This document shows, piece after piece, positions 25,520-34,530 of a stretch of DNA of 64,000 nucleotides (its first letter is position 1; every line of letters starts with the position of its first letter). Origin of the DNA: Phyllobacterium endophyticum (GTDB taxonomy: Bacteria; Pseudomonadota; Alphaproteobacteria; Rhizobiales; Rhizobiaceae). The position numbers were made by a program, and so were the translations under genes. The DNA is taken from NCBI RefSeq assembly GCF_003010935.1, contig NZ_PGGN01000005.1, positions 232,593 to 296,592 on the forward strand. Direction: 5' to 3'. The notes under the pieces were generated by a model. That model saw nothing but the letters and a program-made list of their open reading frames with translations. It was not told where the DNA came from and did no database searches.

Positions 25520-26938
25520 TCAATCCTCCCTGAAAGCACGGTTGAAGCTGTCGGATATCGGGGAAATCAGATACTCTATCGCCTTGCGGGGCTTATGCAC
25601 GATCAGCACTTCTGCCGGCATCCCCGGGTAGAGCTTGATCGACGGATTCGATGCCAGCGATTGCGGAGCGATTTCCGCACGTGCAACGAAGTAGGCCGTG
25701 TCATTTTTTTCATCGATGACCTGATCGGCGGCCACATACGTAACCTTGCCATCAAGGGGCGACAACGAACGCTGGTTATAGGCGGTCAGGCGAACCTGCA
25801 CTGGTGAACTGACTGCAACGCCGTCGATATCGCGCGGGCTGATTTTCATCTCTACGACGAGGGGCTCGTTCTCGGGTACGATGTCGAGTATGGCCTCGCC
25901 AGCCGCCACCACGCCGCCAGGTGTACGCAAACGGATATTGGCGACGATTCCGGCCTGCGGAGATCGTATCTCCACGCGCCGCATCACATCCTTGGCCGCG
26001 ACGATGCGTTCTTCCGTATCGGCCAATTCGACCTGGCTCGTGGTGATTTCTCCAGCAATTTCCGACTGCAAATCGCTTTCGATGCCGAGGAGCGAAAACT
26101 CGGCGCCTGCCTTGGCCTGTTCGGCCTTCGCCTTGTCCCCCGCATATTCACCGCGAGTTCCGGCTAGTTCGCTCAATCTCGTGTCGATCTCCGTCAACTT
26201 CGACTTTTGCGCGAAGCCCTTCTTCACAAGGCCGGCAATCGCCTCCCGTTGTTCGGTTATGAGTTCGATCTGCCGGTCCGTCGCTGCGATTTGGGCGTCC
26301 GATGATTTCGCCTGCTCGGTATATTGCTCGATAGTCTTCTTCTGTATCTCGATGCGGCTCATTTTCTGGGCGTATCGCTTGTCGAAGAAGATTTCTTCTG
26401 CCTTCATGGCACTCTCGGCCGAGATGTCGCCCATTTCCCCGAAGCTTTTCGGAAAGGCGATTTCCGTTGCTCCTGCCTGCTCGGTACGAAGCCGCGCCAG
26501 TTTTGCGATCAGACCAACCCGGCGGCTTTGCAGGGATTGCAGTTCGGACCGCGCCCTGGTGTCGTCGAGCCGCACGAGTGGTTGGCCGACTTTTACCTCA
26601 TCCCCCTCCTGAACCAGCAGGCGGTCCAGAATCCCGCCCTCCAGATGGCTCACGGTCTTTCTCTTCGAATCAACGATCACCGTCCCAAGTGAAACGGCAG
26701 CGCTACCGAGCTCAGCCGAATAGGCCCATCCGAAAAACCCTCCGAATGCGATAAGGACCGTCGAGGCACCCGCGATGATCAGCTTGCGCAGGGGCGATCG
26801 TCCATCCTCCTGTTCGAGGTCCGTCACCCATTCCGGCCGAACCGCCCCAAACCCGGTAGGCAGATAGTCGCCCGCCGCGGCGGCGCGTGGTGCCAGCAAA
26901 TGAGGGGAAGGTTTCAGTGAATTTCTCTCGCCGGTCAT
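25520..26938 (-). CDS. wgdB: HlyD-family T1SS membrane fusion protein (WgdB-like)
   Basis: 472 aa. One membrane segment at ~50-72 (IIAGASTVLIAFGGFFGWAY), a beta-barrel/lipoyl region after it (ISHLEGGILDRLLVQEGDEVKVGQPLVRLDD), a coiled-coil hairpin (~105-290; KAEQAKAGAEF) and a C-terminal barrel (VEIRSPQAGIVANIRLRTPGGVVAAGEAILDIVP) typical of HlyD/PrtE adaptors. It spans the periplasm between the ABC exporter and an outer-membrane TolC partner encoded elsewhere. Overlaps the ABC gene by ATGA. Symbol by analogy with S. meliloti wgdB (expD2). Confidence 0.92.
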   Translation of the reverse strand: MTGERNSLKPSPHLLAPRAAAAGDYLPTGFGAVRPEWVTDLEQEDGRSPLRKLIIAGASTVLIAFGGFFGWAYSAELGSAAVSLGTVIVDSKRKTVSHLEGGILDRLLVQEGDEVKVGQPLVRLDDTRARSELQSLQSRRVGLIAKLARLRTEQAGATEIAFPKSFGEMGDISAESAMKAEEIFFDKRYAQKMSRIEIQKKTIEQYTEQAKSSDAQIAATDRQIELITEQREAIAGLVKKGFAQKSKLTEIDTRLSELAGTRGEYAGDKAKAEQAKAGAEFSLLGIESDLQSEIAGEITTSQVELADTEERIVAAKDVMRRVEIRSPQAGIVANIRLRTPGGVVAAGEAILDIVPENEPLVVEMKISPRDIDGVAVSSPVQVRLTAYNQRSLSPLDGKVTYVAADQVIDEKNDTAYFVARAEIAPQSLASNPSIKLYPGMPAEVLIVHKPRKAIEYLISPISDSFNRAFRED

Positions 26939-28704
26939 GATGCTGTTGCTCCCACCTTCGGACCGGACGGAGTGATTGACGAAACGACGTCGGTGCGTGG
27001 ACCAAATTGGGTGATCCGCCCATCTTCCAAAACGAGCAATTTGTCCGCCACTTGCATGATCGTCGGCCGATGGGCGATCATCACCACGATGGCTCCATCG
27101 TCCCGGGCCTGTTCGATCGCACGCATCAGCGCCCGCTCGCCGACCGCGTCGAGATTGGCATTTGGCTCATCGAGAACAATCAGGCGAGGGCGGTTATAAA
27201 GGCATCGGGCAAGACCGATCCGTTGGCGCTGCCCCCCGGAAAGCGTCAACTTCCCGTCGCCCACCTGTGTATCATAACCAAGCGGCAGACGACCGATCAT
27301 CTCATGCACATCTGCAAGACGCGCTGCCTCCAGCACCCGGTGCGGGTCGCTGTCGCCCATGCGTGCGATATTATCCTGTATCGTACCTTCGAGGAGTGCC
27401 ACTGACTGCGGCAGATAACCGGCAATCTCGCCAAACGAACCGCGCTCCCATAGATAGACATTGTTGCCATCGAGAAACACACCGCCCGAGGTCGGCTTGA
27501 CGATGCCGATCATGAGCCGCGCCAATGTCGACTTGCCGGCGGCGGAAGGCCCGACGATTCCGAGAACTTCGCCCGGCGACAGGCTGAAGGAGATGCCTTT
27601 GATAATCGGCATTTCCACACCCGGAGCTGCGTAGACCAGCCGGTCGATGATCAGGTCGCCATGGGGCCTCGGTGTGGGCATCGTCTGGCGCACGGCCAGA
27701 TTTTGCGCAAGCAAAGCCTGGATGCGCTGCCAGTTGCCAACTGCGCTCACCCACTGACGCCAGGTTTCGACGACATGGTCGAAGGGCATCAGGAGACGGC
27801 CGACGATAATACTGGTGGCGATCATCGCCCCGGGAGATATCTCCTGTTGCATGGCAAGCAGGGTTCCGGCGCCGAGCGTCGCAACCTGGATCATGAATCG
27901 CAGTGTGCGCGCTATCGACGCCATGGCACGGCTGCGGGTACCACCTAAATCGAGCAGTTCCAGCGCATTCATCTGAAGACCGCGCCATCGCCTCGCCAAC
28001 GCAGGCAACATTCCCATCGCCTCGATCGCCTCGGCATGCCGCAGCGTTGCTCCGATCTTAGAAATCGCTTCGATATTGGCCCGATTGGCATCCTTGAGCA
28101 GACTGCGGGTCAAGAGATCAGTGATCACTCCGCAACAAACAAGGATGATCACACCAACAACGCCGATAATGCCGAAAACCGGGTGCAGCAGGAAAAGCAC
28201 GGTGAGAAAAACCGGCGACCAGGCGGCATCGAGGGGGGCGCTCACGGCCGACGAGGTCAGAAACGTACGCAATTCGGTAAGATCGCGAAGCGACTGGGTT
28301 GCTTTCGGCAGGCCTTGGTCCACCGACGCCTGGATTGCAGCCGTCAGGACGGGCAAATTTAGCCGGCGCACCAGCGCGCTTCCCATGGCTTGAAAAGAGA
28401 GCGCGCGAATGAACTCCAGGATACCGTAGACCAGCAATGCGCCCACCGCCAGCACCGTGAGCATAACCAATGTGTCGGTGCTGCGGCTGTTCAGAACCCT
28501 GTCATGCACCTGCAACATGTATAAGGGTACCGTAAGTTGCAAAAGGCTGATACAGAAACTAAGCAATACGGCGTATAGGAGGCCTGACAAAAATACCCGG
28601 CGCGCTTTGAAAAGAAGCGATTCCGGCGTCGGCACGCCTCGCGCGGTCGCTTTTTTTGCAACATTGCTCTTGCCATTTGTATCGATTTGACGAGTATCAT
28701 TCAT
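26935..28704 (-). CDS. wgdA: Type I secretion ABC transporter (PrtD family, WgdA-like)
   Basis: 589 aa: an N-terminal transmembrane domain (about 40-330) and a C-terminal ATPase domain. Walker A is GPSAAGKST, the ABC signature LSGGQRQR, Walker B LIVLDEPNANLD and the H-loop AHRP. The N-terminal C39-like domain of some bacteriocin exporters is absent, which is usual for PrtD/WgdA-type exporters of RTX proteins. It should export the RTX protein and perhaps also help with polysaccharide export. Divergent from the MarR gene: its promoter region (28705-28859) includes the shared 21-bp palindrome. Confidence 0.92.
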   Translation of the reverse strand: MNDTRQIDTNGKSNVAKKATARGVPTPESLLFKARRVFLSGLLYAVLLSFCISLLQLTVPLYMLQVHDRVLNSRSTDTLVMLTVLAVGALLVYGILEFIRALSFQAMGSALVRRLNLPVLTAAIQASVDQGLPKATQSLRDLTELRTFLTSSAVSAPLDAAWSPVFLTVLFLLHPVFGIIGVVGVIILVCCGVITDLLTRSLLKDANRANIEAISKIGATLRHAEAIEAMGMLPALARRWRGLQMNALELLDLGGTRSRAMASIARTLRFMIQVATLGAGTLLAMQQEISPGAMIATSIIVGRLLMPFDHVVETWRQWVSAVGNWQRIQALLAQNLAVRQTMPTPRPHGDLIIDRLVYAAPGVEMPIIKGISFSLSPGEVLGIVGPSAAGKSTLARLMIGIVKPTSGGVFLDGNNVYLWERGSFGEIAGYLPQSVALLEGTIQDNIARMGDSDPHRVLEAARLADVHEMIGRLPLGYDTQVGDGKLTLSGGQRQRIGLARCLYNRPRLIVLDEPNANLDAVGERALMRAIEQARDDGAIVVMIAHRPTIMQVADKLLVLEDGRITQFGPRTDVVSSITPSGPKVGATAS

Positions 28705-28859
28705 GTGTAAATTGCCTTGGAAATGACACAGCTGCCAGTTAGCCCCTACGACCTTGGTCTAAGGCCAGAGACTAGTAAAGTAATACTGTGCAGAATGTGA
28801 CAGAAAAAAGTTTATATGGTGGGGAAAAAGCGAAGGAGAACCTGAAACATACTCGCAAC

Positions 28860-28880
28860 TTACTTCAAATTTTGAAGTAA
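28860..28880. promoter_or_regulatory. Perfect 21-bp palindrome in front of MarR gene (site C)
   Basis: Arms TTACTTCAA (28860-28868) and TTGAAGTAA (28872-28880) are exact inverted repeats around ATT. It ends 20 nt before the preferred regulator ATG at 28900 and 156 nt upstream of the divergent ABC gene. The same half-sites occur upstream of two other exopolysaccharide promoters (13309 and 25465). This is the size and placement of a MarR-family operator; it suggests autoregulation and control of wgdA. Confidence 0.75.
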
Positions 28881-28899
28881 AATGACCATGGAGATACAG

Positions 28900-29472
28900 A
28901 TGATACAGAAACTTCTGCACGAAGGAGTGGAAGTCGAAACATCTTTTGATGGATATCACGCCGCTGATTTTCCTGAGATTACCGCAGAAAAACAGGGACA
29001 TAGACATCCGGTTCATACGGTGGTCGTGACCCATTTCGAATTAGCTCGAATGATTGAGAGGGTAAATCGTCGATTCGCGAGTCTGCTCAGAACAGAGATG
29101 ACAAAACTGGGGGTTGAAGACGTCGGCCCGGCGCAGGCGATGGTGCTGATGGCCATCGGCGACGTCGAACTTTCTGTAGGAGAACTCCTCGACCGCGGAC
29201 ACTATGTCGGGTCGAATATCTCATACTATCTGAAACAGCTTGCCGACGGCGGTTACATCGACAGGGTCGCATCCCAACGGGACAAGCGGTCTGCCCGAAT
29301 CCGGTTGACGGAAAAGGGCGAGCAGCTTTGCGCCAATTTGCGTGATGCTGGCGGGGCATATAATCGTGTTCTCGCCAGGGATGCTGATGATCTCCGAAAT
29401 CTCGAAATTGCGTTTCAGACTCTGCACAGGCTCGAACTGGTTTGGGGAAATGCCGCACGCTATGGCATTTGA
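28900..29472 (+). CDS. wggR: MarR-family regulator of exopolysaccharide genes (WggR/ExpG-like)
   Basis: 190 aa from ATG 28900, preceded by GGAG at a 6-nt spacing; ATG codons at 28882 and 28888 have no ribosome site and 28882 abuts the palindrome. The MarR winged helix is at about 75-160 (VLMAIGDVELSVGELLDRGHYVGSNISYYLKQLADGGYI, then SQRDKRSARIRLTEKG wing). A ~45-residue N-terminal extension precedes it. In S. meliloti the MarR regulator WggR/ExpG sits between wgcA and wgdA and activates galactoglucan genes; the order here is the same, so the symbol is used by analogy. Confidence 0.85.
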   Translation: MIQKLLHEGVEVETSFDGYHAADFPEITAEKQGHRHPVHTVVVTHFELARMIERVNRRFASLLRTEMTKLGVEDVGPAQAMVLMAIGDVELSVGELLDRGHYVGSNISYYLKQLADGGYIDRVASQRDKRSARIRLTEKGEQLCANLRDAGGAYNRVLARDADDLRNLEIAFQTLHRLELVWGNAARYGI

Positions 29473-29519
29473 TTCCTGTTCGAACAGTGAATTGATGAAT
29501 CCCGAGAAGGCTTGAACCC

Positions 29520-30740
29520 ATGCATGTGGCCTTTGTTCACAGGCGTGGCTTCGGCCAGTTCGCAGCTTTGGCCGAGCATCTTGCGGCAAACGGACATGAT
29601 GTCAGCCTTGTTTGCGAAACGGTGGACCGGCGCATCCCGTCGGTCCGCGTCATCTTGCACAGAGTGGAGCCGGGACCCCGGGCCCATACAACTATGGCCA
29701 GGCACCTTGGTATTCCCGATCACCATGTCCGCATTGGACATCGTGTCGCCGAAACCTTTGATGCGATGGTGCGACATGGCCAACGACCCGACATTGTGAT
29801 CGGCCACATCGGCTGGGGCAGTATGATGTTCGTCAAGGACGTTCTGCCGCAAGTACCGGCGATCGGATATTGTGAATTCTTCTACAAAGCAGAAGGTGCG
29901 GACGTGGGATTCGCGCCGGAGGATATTCCGGATTTGGAAACGCGCAAGCGATTGCGGCTGCGCAACGTTGCGCAGCTTCTCTCGCTGGAAGCGATCGACG
30001 GCGGGATCAGCCCCACGCGCTGGCAGAAGAGCCTCTACCCGCCATCAGCCCAGAGCAGGATCGCCGTCTGTCATGAGGGCGTGGACACGCAAAGATTTCG
30101 CCCCGACCGCAATGCATCACTGAAACTGCCCGACGGCCGTGTACTAAAGGCCGGCGATCCACCGATCATCACCTTCGTTGCCCGAGATCTCGAACCCTAT
30201 CGCGGCTTTCCTCAGGCACTCGCAGCCGCCGCAAAGGTCATACATGAGAATCGAGACGCGCTGTTCGTATTCGTCGGGGGCGAAGGCGTCAGTTATGGAA
30301 CTGCGCCTCCTGGGGGCGGATCATGGAAGGAGGCGCTTCTTCCAACTCTTGATATTCCGCCCGACAGGATTTTGTTTCCGGGAGCCATCTCGCATGATCT
30401 CTTGCGCCAGCTTTACCAGATATCGGCGGCACATATTTATCTGACTTATCCCTTCGTCCTTTCGTGGTCGGTCATCGAGGCGATGTCATGTGGCGCTTTG
30501 ATAATCGGCTCCGATACAGCGCCGGTTCAGGAGATAATCCGATCCGGCACCAATGGCCTTCTCGTGCCCTTCTTCGATAGTGATGCGCTGGCCGAAACCA
30601 TCCTGCGGGTGCTGCGATCGCCTGACGATTTCCTGCCCTTGCGTATTGCTGCGCGCAAGACGGTCGAGACCCGCTTTCGGTTGGCAGATTGCCTCGCGCG
30701 TCAAAAGGCGCTGATCAATTCAGTGGTGAAAGCTGCCTGA
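29520..30740 (+). CDS. wgcA: GT4-family glycosyltransferase (WgcA/ExpC-like)
   Basis: 406 aa GT-B enzyme starting MHVAFVHRRGFGQFAALAEHLAANGH. The N-terminal part has VIGHIGWGSMMFVKDVLPQVPAIGYCEFFY, and the C-terminal domain has ITFVARDLEPYRGFPQAL, VFVGGEGVSYG and LSWSVIEAMSCGALIIGSDTAPVQEII. The EX7E position reads LSWSVIEAM, so only the second Glu is obvious. It lies 47 nt behind the MarR gene on the same strand. In S. meliloti the gene beside wggR is the glucosyltransferase gene wgcA (expC); the naming follows that position. It converges on virB6 with only 4 nt between stops. Confidence 0.85.
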   Translation: MHVAFVHRRGFGQFAALAEHLAANGHDVSLVCETVDRRIPSVRVILHRVEPGPRAHTTMARHLGIPDHHVRIGHRVAETFDAMVRHGQRPDIVIGHIGWGSMMFVKDVLPQVPAIGYCEFFYKAEGADVGFAPEDIPDLETRKRLRLRNVAQLLSLEAIDGGISPTRWQKSLYPPSAQSRIAVCHEGVDTQRFRPDRNASLKLPDGRVLKAGDPPIITFVARDLEPYRGFPQALAAAAKVIHENRDALFVFVGGEGVSYGTAPPGGGSWKEALLPTLDIPPDRILFPGAISHDLLRQLYQISAAHIYLTYPFVLSWSVIEAMSCGALIIGSDTAPVQEIIRSGTNGLLVPFFDSDALAETILRVLRSPDDFLPLRIAARKTVETRFRLADCLARQKALINSVVKAA

Positions 30741-30744
30741 TCGC

Positions 30745-31902
30745 CTACCTGTTTCTGCTTTGCCGGTTCATCGCAGCGTTTCTGTCCTGAACCTCGCGCA
30801 GGCTGGTCTCACCCGCATGCCCCTGTCCGATTTGCCCCGGCGCCGATGCAAGCGTCGTATTGCCAGCGCTCTTCGCGTCGCGACCCGCCGCCATGGCGCT
30901 GATCATATTTCGGCTGGTATTGCTCGCCTGCGACGCGAAGTTCGTAAACCAGTCCTGGCTGCTCGTCGCTATCCGGCCACTGAGGGGCACAATTTGGGTG
31001 AGCAGAAAAAATCCTGCCAGGCAGACGAGCACGAAGGGCCCGGCATCCTTCATGGCGGGCATGCTATCCTTCGCAATGCTTAGCATCAGCGCCTTCACCA
31101 CGTCCTGGATACCGAGATTGTAGAAACTGAGGAAGGTCGCGAGAAAAATTGGTACGAGGATTATCTGGATCGTGCCCGTCAGCCAGCCGGAAAAGTATCG
31201 GGATGGTATCTGGAACATCAACAACATGATGAAGAACGGGGCGAGCGCTAACATGACCCACAATGCGATTTTCGCAAACAGCAGGAGAGAAACCGCGTAG
31301 CCAACAAACAAGGCTGCCGCGACCCAGATGATTGCTGCCTGCACCGACGAACTCAAGGAGACCGTCAACGGATTGTCCGCGGGGCTTTTTGTTCGTACAT
31401 TCGCGTTAGATTGTGCCGGGTTTGGCGGGCTGCCTTCCTCCGGAACCGGTTGCGGGAGCGGGGCGACTGACGCAAGCGCAGCCTGTTCGATCTTGGCCGA
31501 CGCCGTCAGTGCGAAACCGTAGATGGCGTTGAGGTCCGCCGCGAGCGTGCCAATTCCCATGGCCTTGCCGCTGCGCGGATTGACGATATGATTGAGCATG
31601 ACGGAACTCACCATATAAGGCGCGTTCGTGAGAAGTCCGTAGAGTGCGACCTGAAAAGGTCCCCAAGCTGTGACGAGCGAGAAGATGATCGCGATACGGA
31701 CGAGCTTGAACACCATGCCGACGAGCGTTTCACCGCGTCCCTGCCAGAACCGGAACCCCCAAAAGATCAGGTAAAGCGTAAATAGCCCGGCCATGACGGG
31801 TGTGAGATAGTAGGCAAAGACGCCATATGTCGCAGCCGTAAAATTCGTACCCAGGCTGTCGATGTTTCCCGACAGTGCGGCGATGGAATTAGCTCCGTCC
31901 AC
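30745..31902 (-). CDS. virB6: VirB6-type T4SS inner-membrane channel protein
   Basis: 385 aa from GTG 31902, which has GGAG 6 nt upstream; it overlaps the lipoprotein gene by 14 nt, and the longer ATG frame would add 29 hydrophilic residues. Several hydrophobic segments (YGVFAYYLTPVMAGLFTLYLIFWGF, AAIIWVAAALFVGYAVSLLLFAKIALWVMLALAPFFIMLLMF) and a central periplasmic loop rich in Pro/Ser fit VirB6/TrbL. Forms part of the inner-membrane complex. Last gene of the T4SS operon. Confidence 0.88.
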   Translation of the reverse strand: MDGANSIAALSGNIDSLGTNFTAATYGVFAYYLTPVMAGLFTLYLIFWGFRFWQGRGETLVGMVFKLVRIAIIFSLVTAWGPFQVALYGLLTNAPYMVSSVMLNHIVNPRSGKAMGIGTLAADLNAIYGFALTASAKIEQAALASVAPLPQPVPEEGSPPNPAQSNANVRTKSPADNPLTVSLSSSVQAAIIWVAAALFVGYAVSLLLFAKIALWVMLALAPFFIMLLMFQIPSRYFSGWLTGTIQIILVPIFLATFLSFYNLGIQDVVKALMLSIAKDSMPAMKDAGPFVLVCLAGFFLLTQIVPLSGRIATSSQDWFTNFASQASNTSRNMISAMAAGRDAKSAGNTTLASAPGQIGQGHAGETSLREVQDRNAAMNRQSRNR

Positions 31903-32101
31903 TGGATACTCCCGATTGCGATGGCGGCTGATTGATGACGTCGAACGCGCCGTTGACGGGCCGAAGCGGCCCGCAATCCGGAGCAGCATAGGACGAAGCC
32001 GATGCGGGCAAATCGCAAGGCGTCTTCAGTTTATGGCCGCCCACGCACGCCGCACACAAGGCAGCGGCGAAAAGCGCTGCGCCAACGGGAAGGACTCTCA
32101 C
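31889..32101 (-). CDS. Small lipoprotein in the VirB7/Eex position
   Basis: 70 aa. The start is a GTG at 32101 that overlaps the virB4 stop as GTGA and has AGGAGAG upstream, so the gene is translationally coupled. A short hydrophobic signal (LPVGAALFAAALCAACVGG) ends in a lipobox-like CAAC, with the Cys as the probable lipidated residue (position -3 is Cys rather than Leu, so atypical). The mature chain is only ~50 aa with two further Cys. In VirB systems this position is taken by VirB7 or the entry-exclusion lipoprotein; which one cannot be told by sequence. Confidence 0.75.
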   Translation of the reverse strand: MRVLPVGAALFAAALCAACVGGHKLKTPCDLPASASSYAAPDCGPLRPVNGAFDVINQPPSQSGVSSGRS

Positions 32102-34530
32102 AATTTCTCTCCTTGCCCGCGAAATACCGGCAACCATTGTTTGGGATCATCACCCAGCTTTTCACGCAAGGCGGTCAATTCCTGGATTGTCTCGGCGCGG
32201 CCGGACAATATCTTGAGGAGATCGTCCATGCCGTTGAGACGAAGTCTCGCAATCACCGATTCCTGACCGTGCTTGATCAGGAAGGATCGACTTGCCGGGT
32301 CAGTCGTCTTGATCCATTCGACCTCGCGCGATGAAAGACCTAGCCCCGCGCCATGGCTCTGCAAATCGGCGCGCGGGTTGGGAAAGAACATATGCGTCGC
32401 GCTCTGCTCGATGAGCGTATTGGCAATCTGTGAGTTTACGATGTCCGATGCGCTCTGGGTGCCGAAGCCGATAATGCCGTTGAACTTGCGGATCGTCTTC
32501 ATCTTGTCGCGGATGAAGGTGGCAAAGACCGGATCTTCCAGGAGCCGCCAGCCTTCATCCAGAAAGATCAGAATTGGGCTGCCATCGAGCAATTCATCCA
32601 GCCTATGGAAAACGTACATGAGCGCAGCGCTGCGGGTGAGGGGGTCGTCGAGAATCTTCGTCATGTCAAATCCGCAAACGTCCGACCATGTGAAGCGATC
32701 CTGCGGATTGTTGAAAAGCCAGCCGAGTTGATTCGGCTGCAGCCATTTGTCGAACCGTGCCAGAAGGTCATCGTCACCCGCTCGGATTCGACCGCGCAGC
32801 AGGGTGGCAAAGGACGGCAGCGAACGCCCCTCCAGCGCTGTCGACATGATCTGGCTGATTGCGGCGCGGATAACTCCCTCCTCGCTGGCGGGCAGAGGCA
32901 GACCGTCCGGGCGGCGAAGCATGAGCGAGAACAGCTGAAACAGAAATTCGCGATTGCCTGGTACATCTGGTAGCGAAAGGGGATTGAATCCCGTTGGGGA
33001 ACCCGGTTGCAGCACCTCATAATTGCCACCGAGCGCGCGAATGAATATTTCGCCGCCGCGATCCTTGTCAAAGAAGATGCAGCGCGGCCTGGGTTTTACG
33101 CGCTGCGATTGCGCCATAAGAAAGGACAGCGCTACGGTCTTCCCCGAACCTGACGGCCCGATCATGGTGAAATTGCCAAGATCACGAACGTGAAAGTTAA
33201 AGAAGTATGCGCTTTGGCTGGTGGTCTCGAGCAAGGAAATCGGGGTACCCCAGTGCGTGCCTTTCTGCTGGCCGCTGGGAAAATTATGTAACGAGAGAAA
33301 CCCCGCAAAGTTCTTCGACGAGATCATAGCCGAACGGGCGATGTAGGAGAAATTGCCGGGCAATTGCGCCCAGAATGCAGCCTCGCAATTCAGATCCTCG
33401 CGCACATGGATGATCGATTGATCGGTGAGCGTCGCGCCGACGGAGCGGATGCACTGGTCGAGTTCCGGTTTGTCGTCGCCGAGGCACATCACGGACAGAT
33501 GATGTTCCCCATAGATGGAACGTGAGCTCAAGAGTTCATCGCGGGCGCTTGCAAGCTGGCTTCCGACTATGGATCCCGCTTCATCGGCCATGGAGACTTG
33601 CCGGTAGACCCGCTCCATCTGATTTTGCGCAACGGGCTTGTCGATGATGGAAAAACTCTGGCTGACGACGAACTCGTGCGGCACTTTCAGCAACCCGTCC
33701 AGGAGGAGAGGGCCTGTGTACGACGGATATTCACGCACCGAAAGCATCGCGCCAAGACGGGAATCCTGTGGCGGCGTCGCGCCGACGAACTCGATCGCAT
33801 TGCGTCCGAAATGCAGCCGCTTCATTGCCAGCGCGCCGTCGAGCGGCATGCGCGGCAATCGCATGGCGACAGGCTCTAACCCATTGAGTATCTGCACCAG
33901 AAACTCCAGCGGCTCCGAAAAGTAATTGTGCGGCTCCGGCTGCCGAATTCCGAGAATGCGGGCCTGATAGTCCTGCAGAACCTCACGCACGCCGAGAACG
34001 GCGTCGTGCAGTTCGCGTAGTTCCTCCGCTTCGCCCTGCCGCGCGCCCTTCGCATGATCCTTGGTGCCGCGACCGGCGAAGACGCTTCGAATGAGATTGT
34101 CGATGAGCCCAACCTGGCCGCGTAGCGGCCTGCGCACAATCGTGATGTACATGTCATTGACGAACATGCGCCGCTCTTCGAGCTGCTTCATATACCGGCG
34201 GTTGAGTTCAGCAGCGAACTCATTGTCGAATTCTCCACCGAGCTTCGGTTGCAGCCGCCGCCGTATCATGTGTCCGTAGACCGCATAGCGGCTGCTGCCC
34301 AGCGAACGAAGGATCGTATTGCGCCCCTCGAGCTTGCCGTTGATCTGTGCCATGTCGGCCGTTTCGAAACAAAACCCGTCCAGCTTGATGACACTCAGCA
34401 GCAATCCATCTTTGGTTCGCAACACGGTGTCGTCCACATGTCGGGCGTAGGGGACGTGCGCGGCAACGGAACGTTCCCTTTTGGCCTGGGAGCCGAAGCG
34501 CATCTCCTTGCGCACAAGCGGGGACATCAT
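32098..34530 (-). CDS. virB4: VirB4 T4SS ATPase
   Basis: 810 aa from ATG 34530 (ATGATG overlapping the virB3 stop, GGGAGA upstream); the open frame runs further upstream only as a shadow. The N-terminal VirB4 domain begins at about 30 (RHVDDTVLRTKDGLLLSVIKLDGFCFE), Walker A is MIGPSGSGKTVALSFLMAQ at about 355, Walker B ILIFLDEGWRLL at about 640 and TQSASDIVNS follows. Normal length. It powers pilus biogenesis and substrate transfer at the inner membrane. Confidence 0.95.
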   Translation of the reverse strand: MMSPLVRKEMRFGSQAKRERSVAAHVPYARHVDDTVLRTKDGLLLSVIKLDGFCFETADMAQINGKLEGRNTILRSLGSSRYAVYGHMIRRRLQPKLGGEFDNEFAAELNRRYMKQLEERRMFVNDMYITIVRRPLRGQVGLIDNLIRSVFAGRGTKDHAKGARQGEAEELRELHDAVLGVREVLQDYQARILGIRQPEPHNYFSEPLEFLVQILNGLEPVAMRLPRMPLDGALAMKRLHFGRNAIEFVGATPPQDSRLGAMLSVREYPSYTGPLLLDGLLKVPHEFVVSQSFSIIDKPVAQNQMERVYRQVSMADEAGSIVGSQLASARDELLSSRSIYGEHHLSVMCLGDDKPELDQCIRSVGATLTDQSIIHVREDLNCEAAFWAQLPGNFSYIARSAMISSKNFAGFLSLHNFPSGQQKGTHWGTPISLLETTSQSAYFFNFHVRDLGNFTMIGPSGSGKTVALSFLMAQSQRVKPRPRCIFFDKDRGGEIFIRALGGNYEVLQPGSPTGFNPLSLPDVPGNREFLFQLFSLMLRRPDGLPLPASEEGVIRAAISQIMSTALEGRSLPSFATLLRGRIRAGDDDLLARFDKWLQPNQLGWLFNNPQDRFTWSDVCGFDMTKILDDPLTRSAALMYVFHRLDELLDGSPILIFLDEGWRLLEDPVFATFIRDKMKTIRKFNGIIGFGTQSASDIVNSQIANTLIEQSATHMFFPNPRADLQSHGAGLGLSSREVEWIKTTDPASRSFLIKHGQESVIARLRLNGMDDLLKILSGRAETIQELTALREKLGDDPKQWLPVFRGQGEKL

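Noticed and set aside
29460..29852. ORF on the minus strand within wgcA
   Set aside because: Shadow of the GT4 gene; no supporting features.
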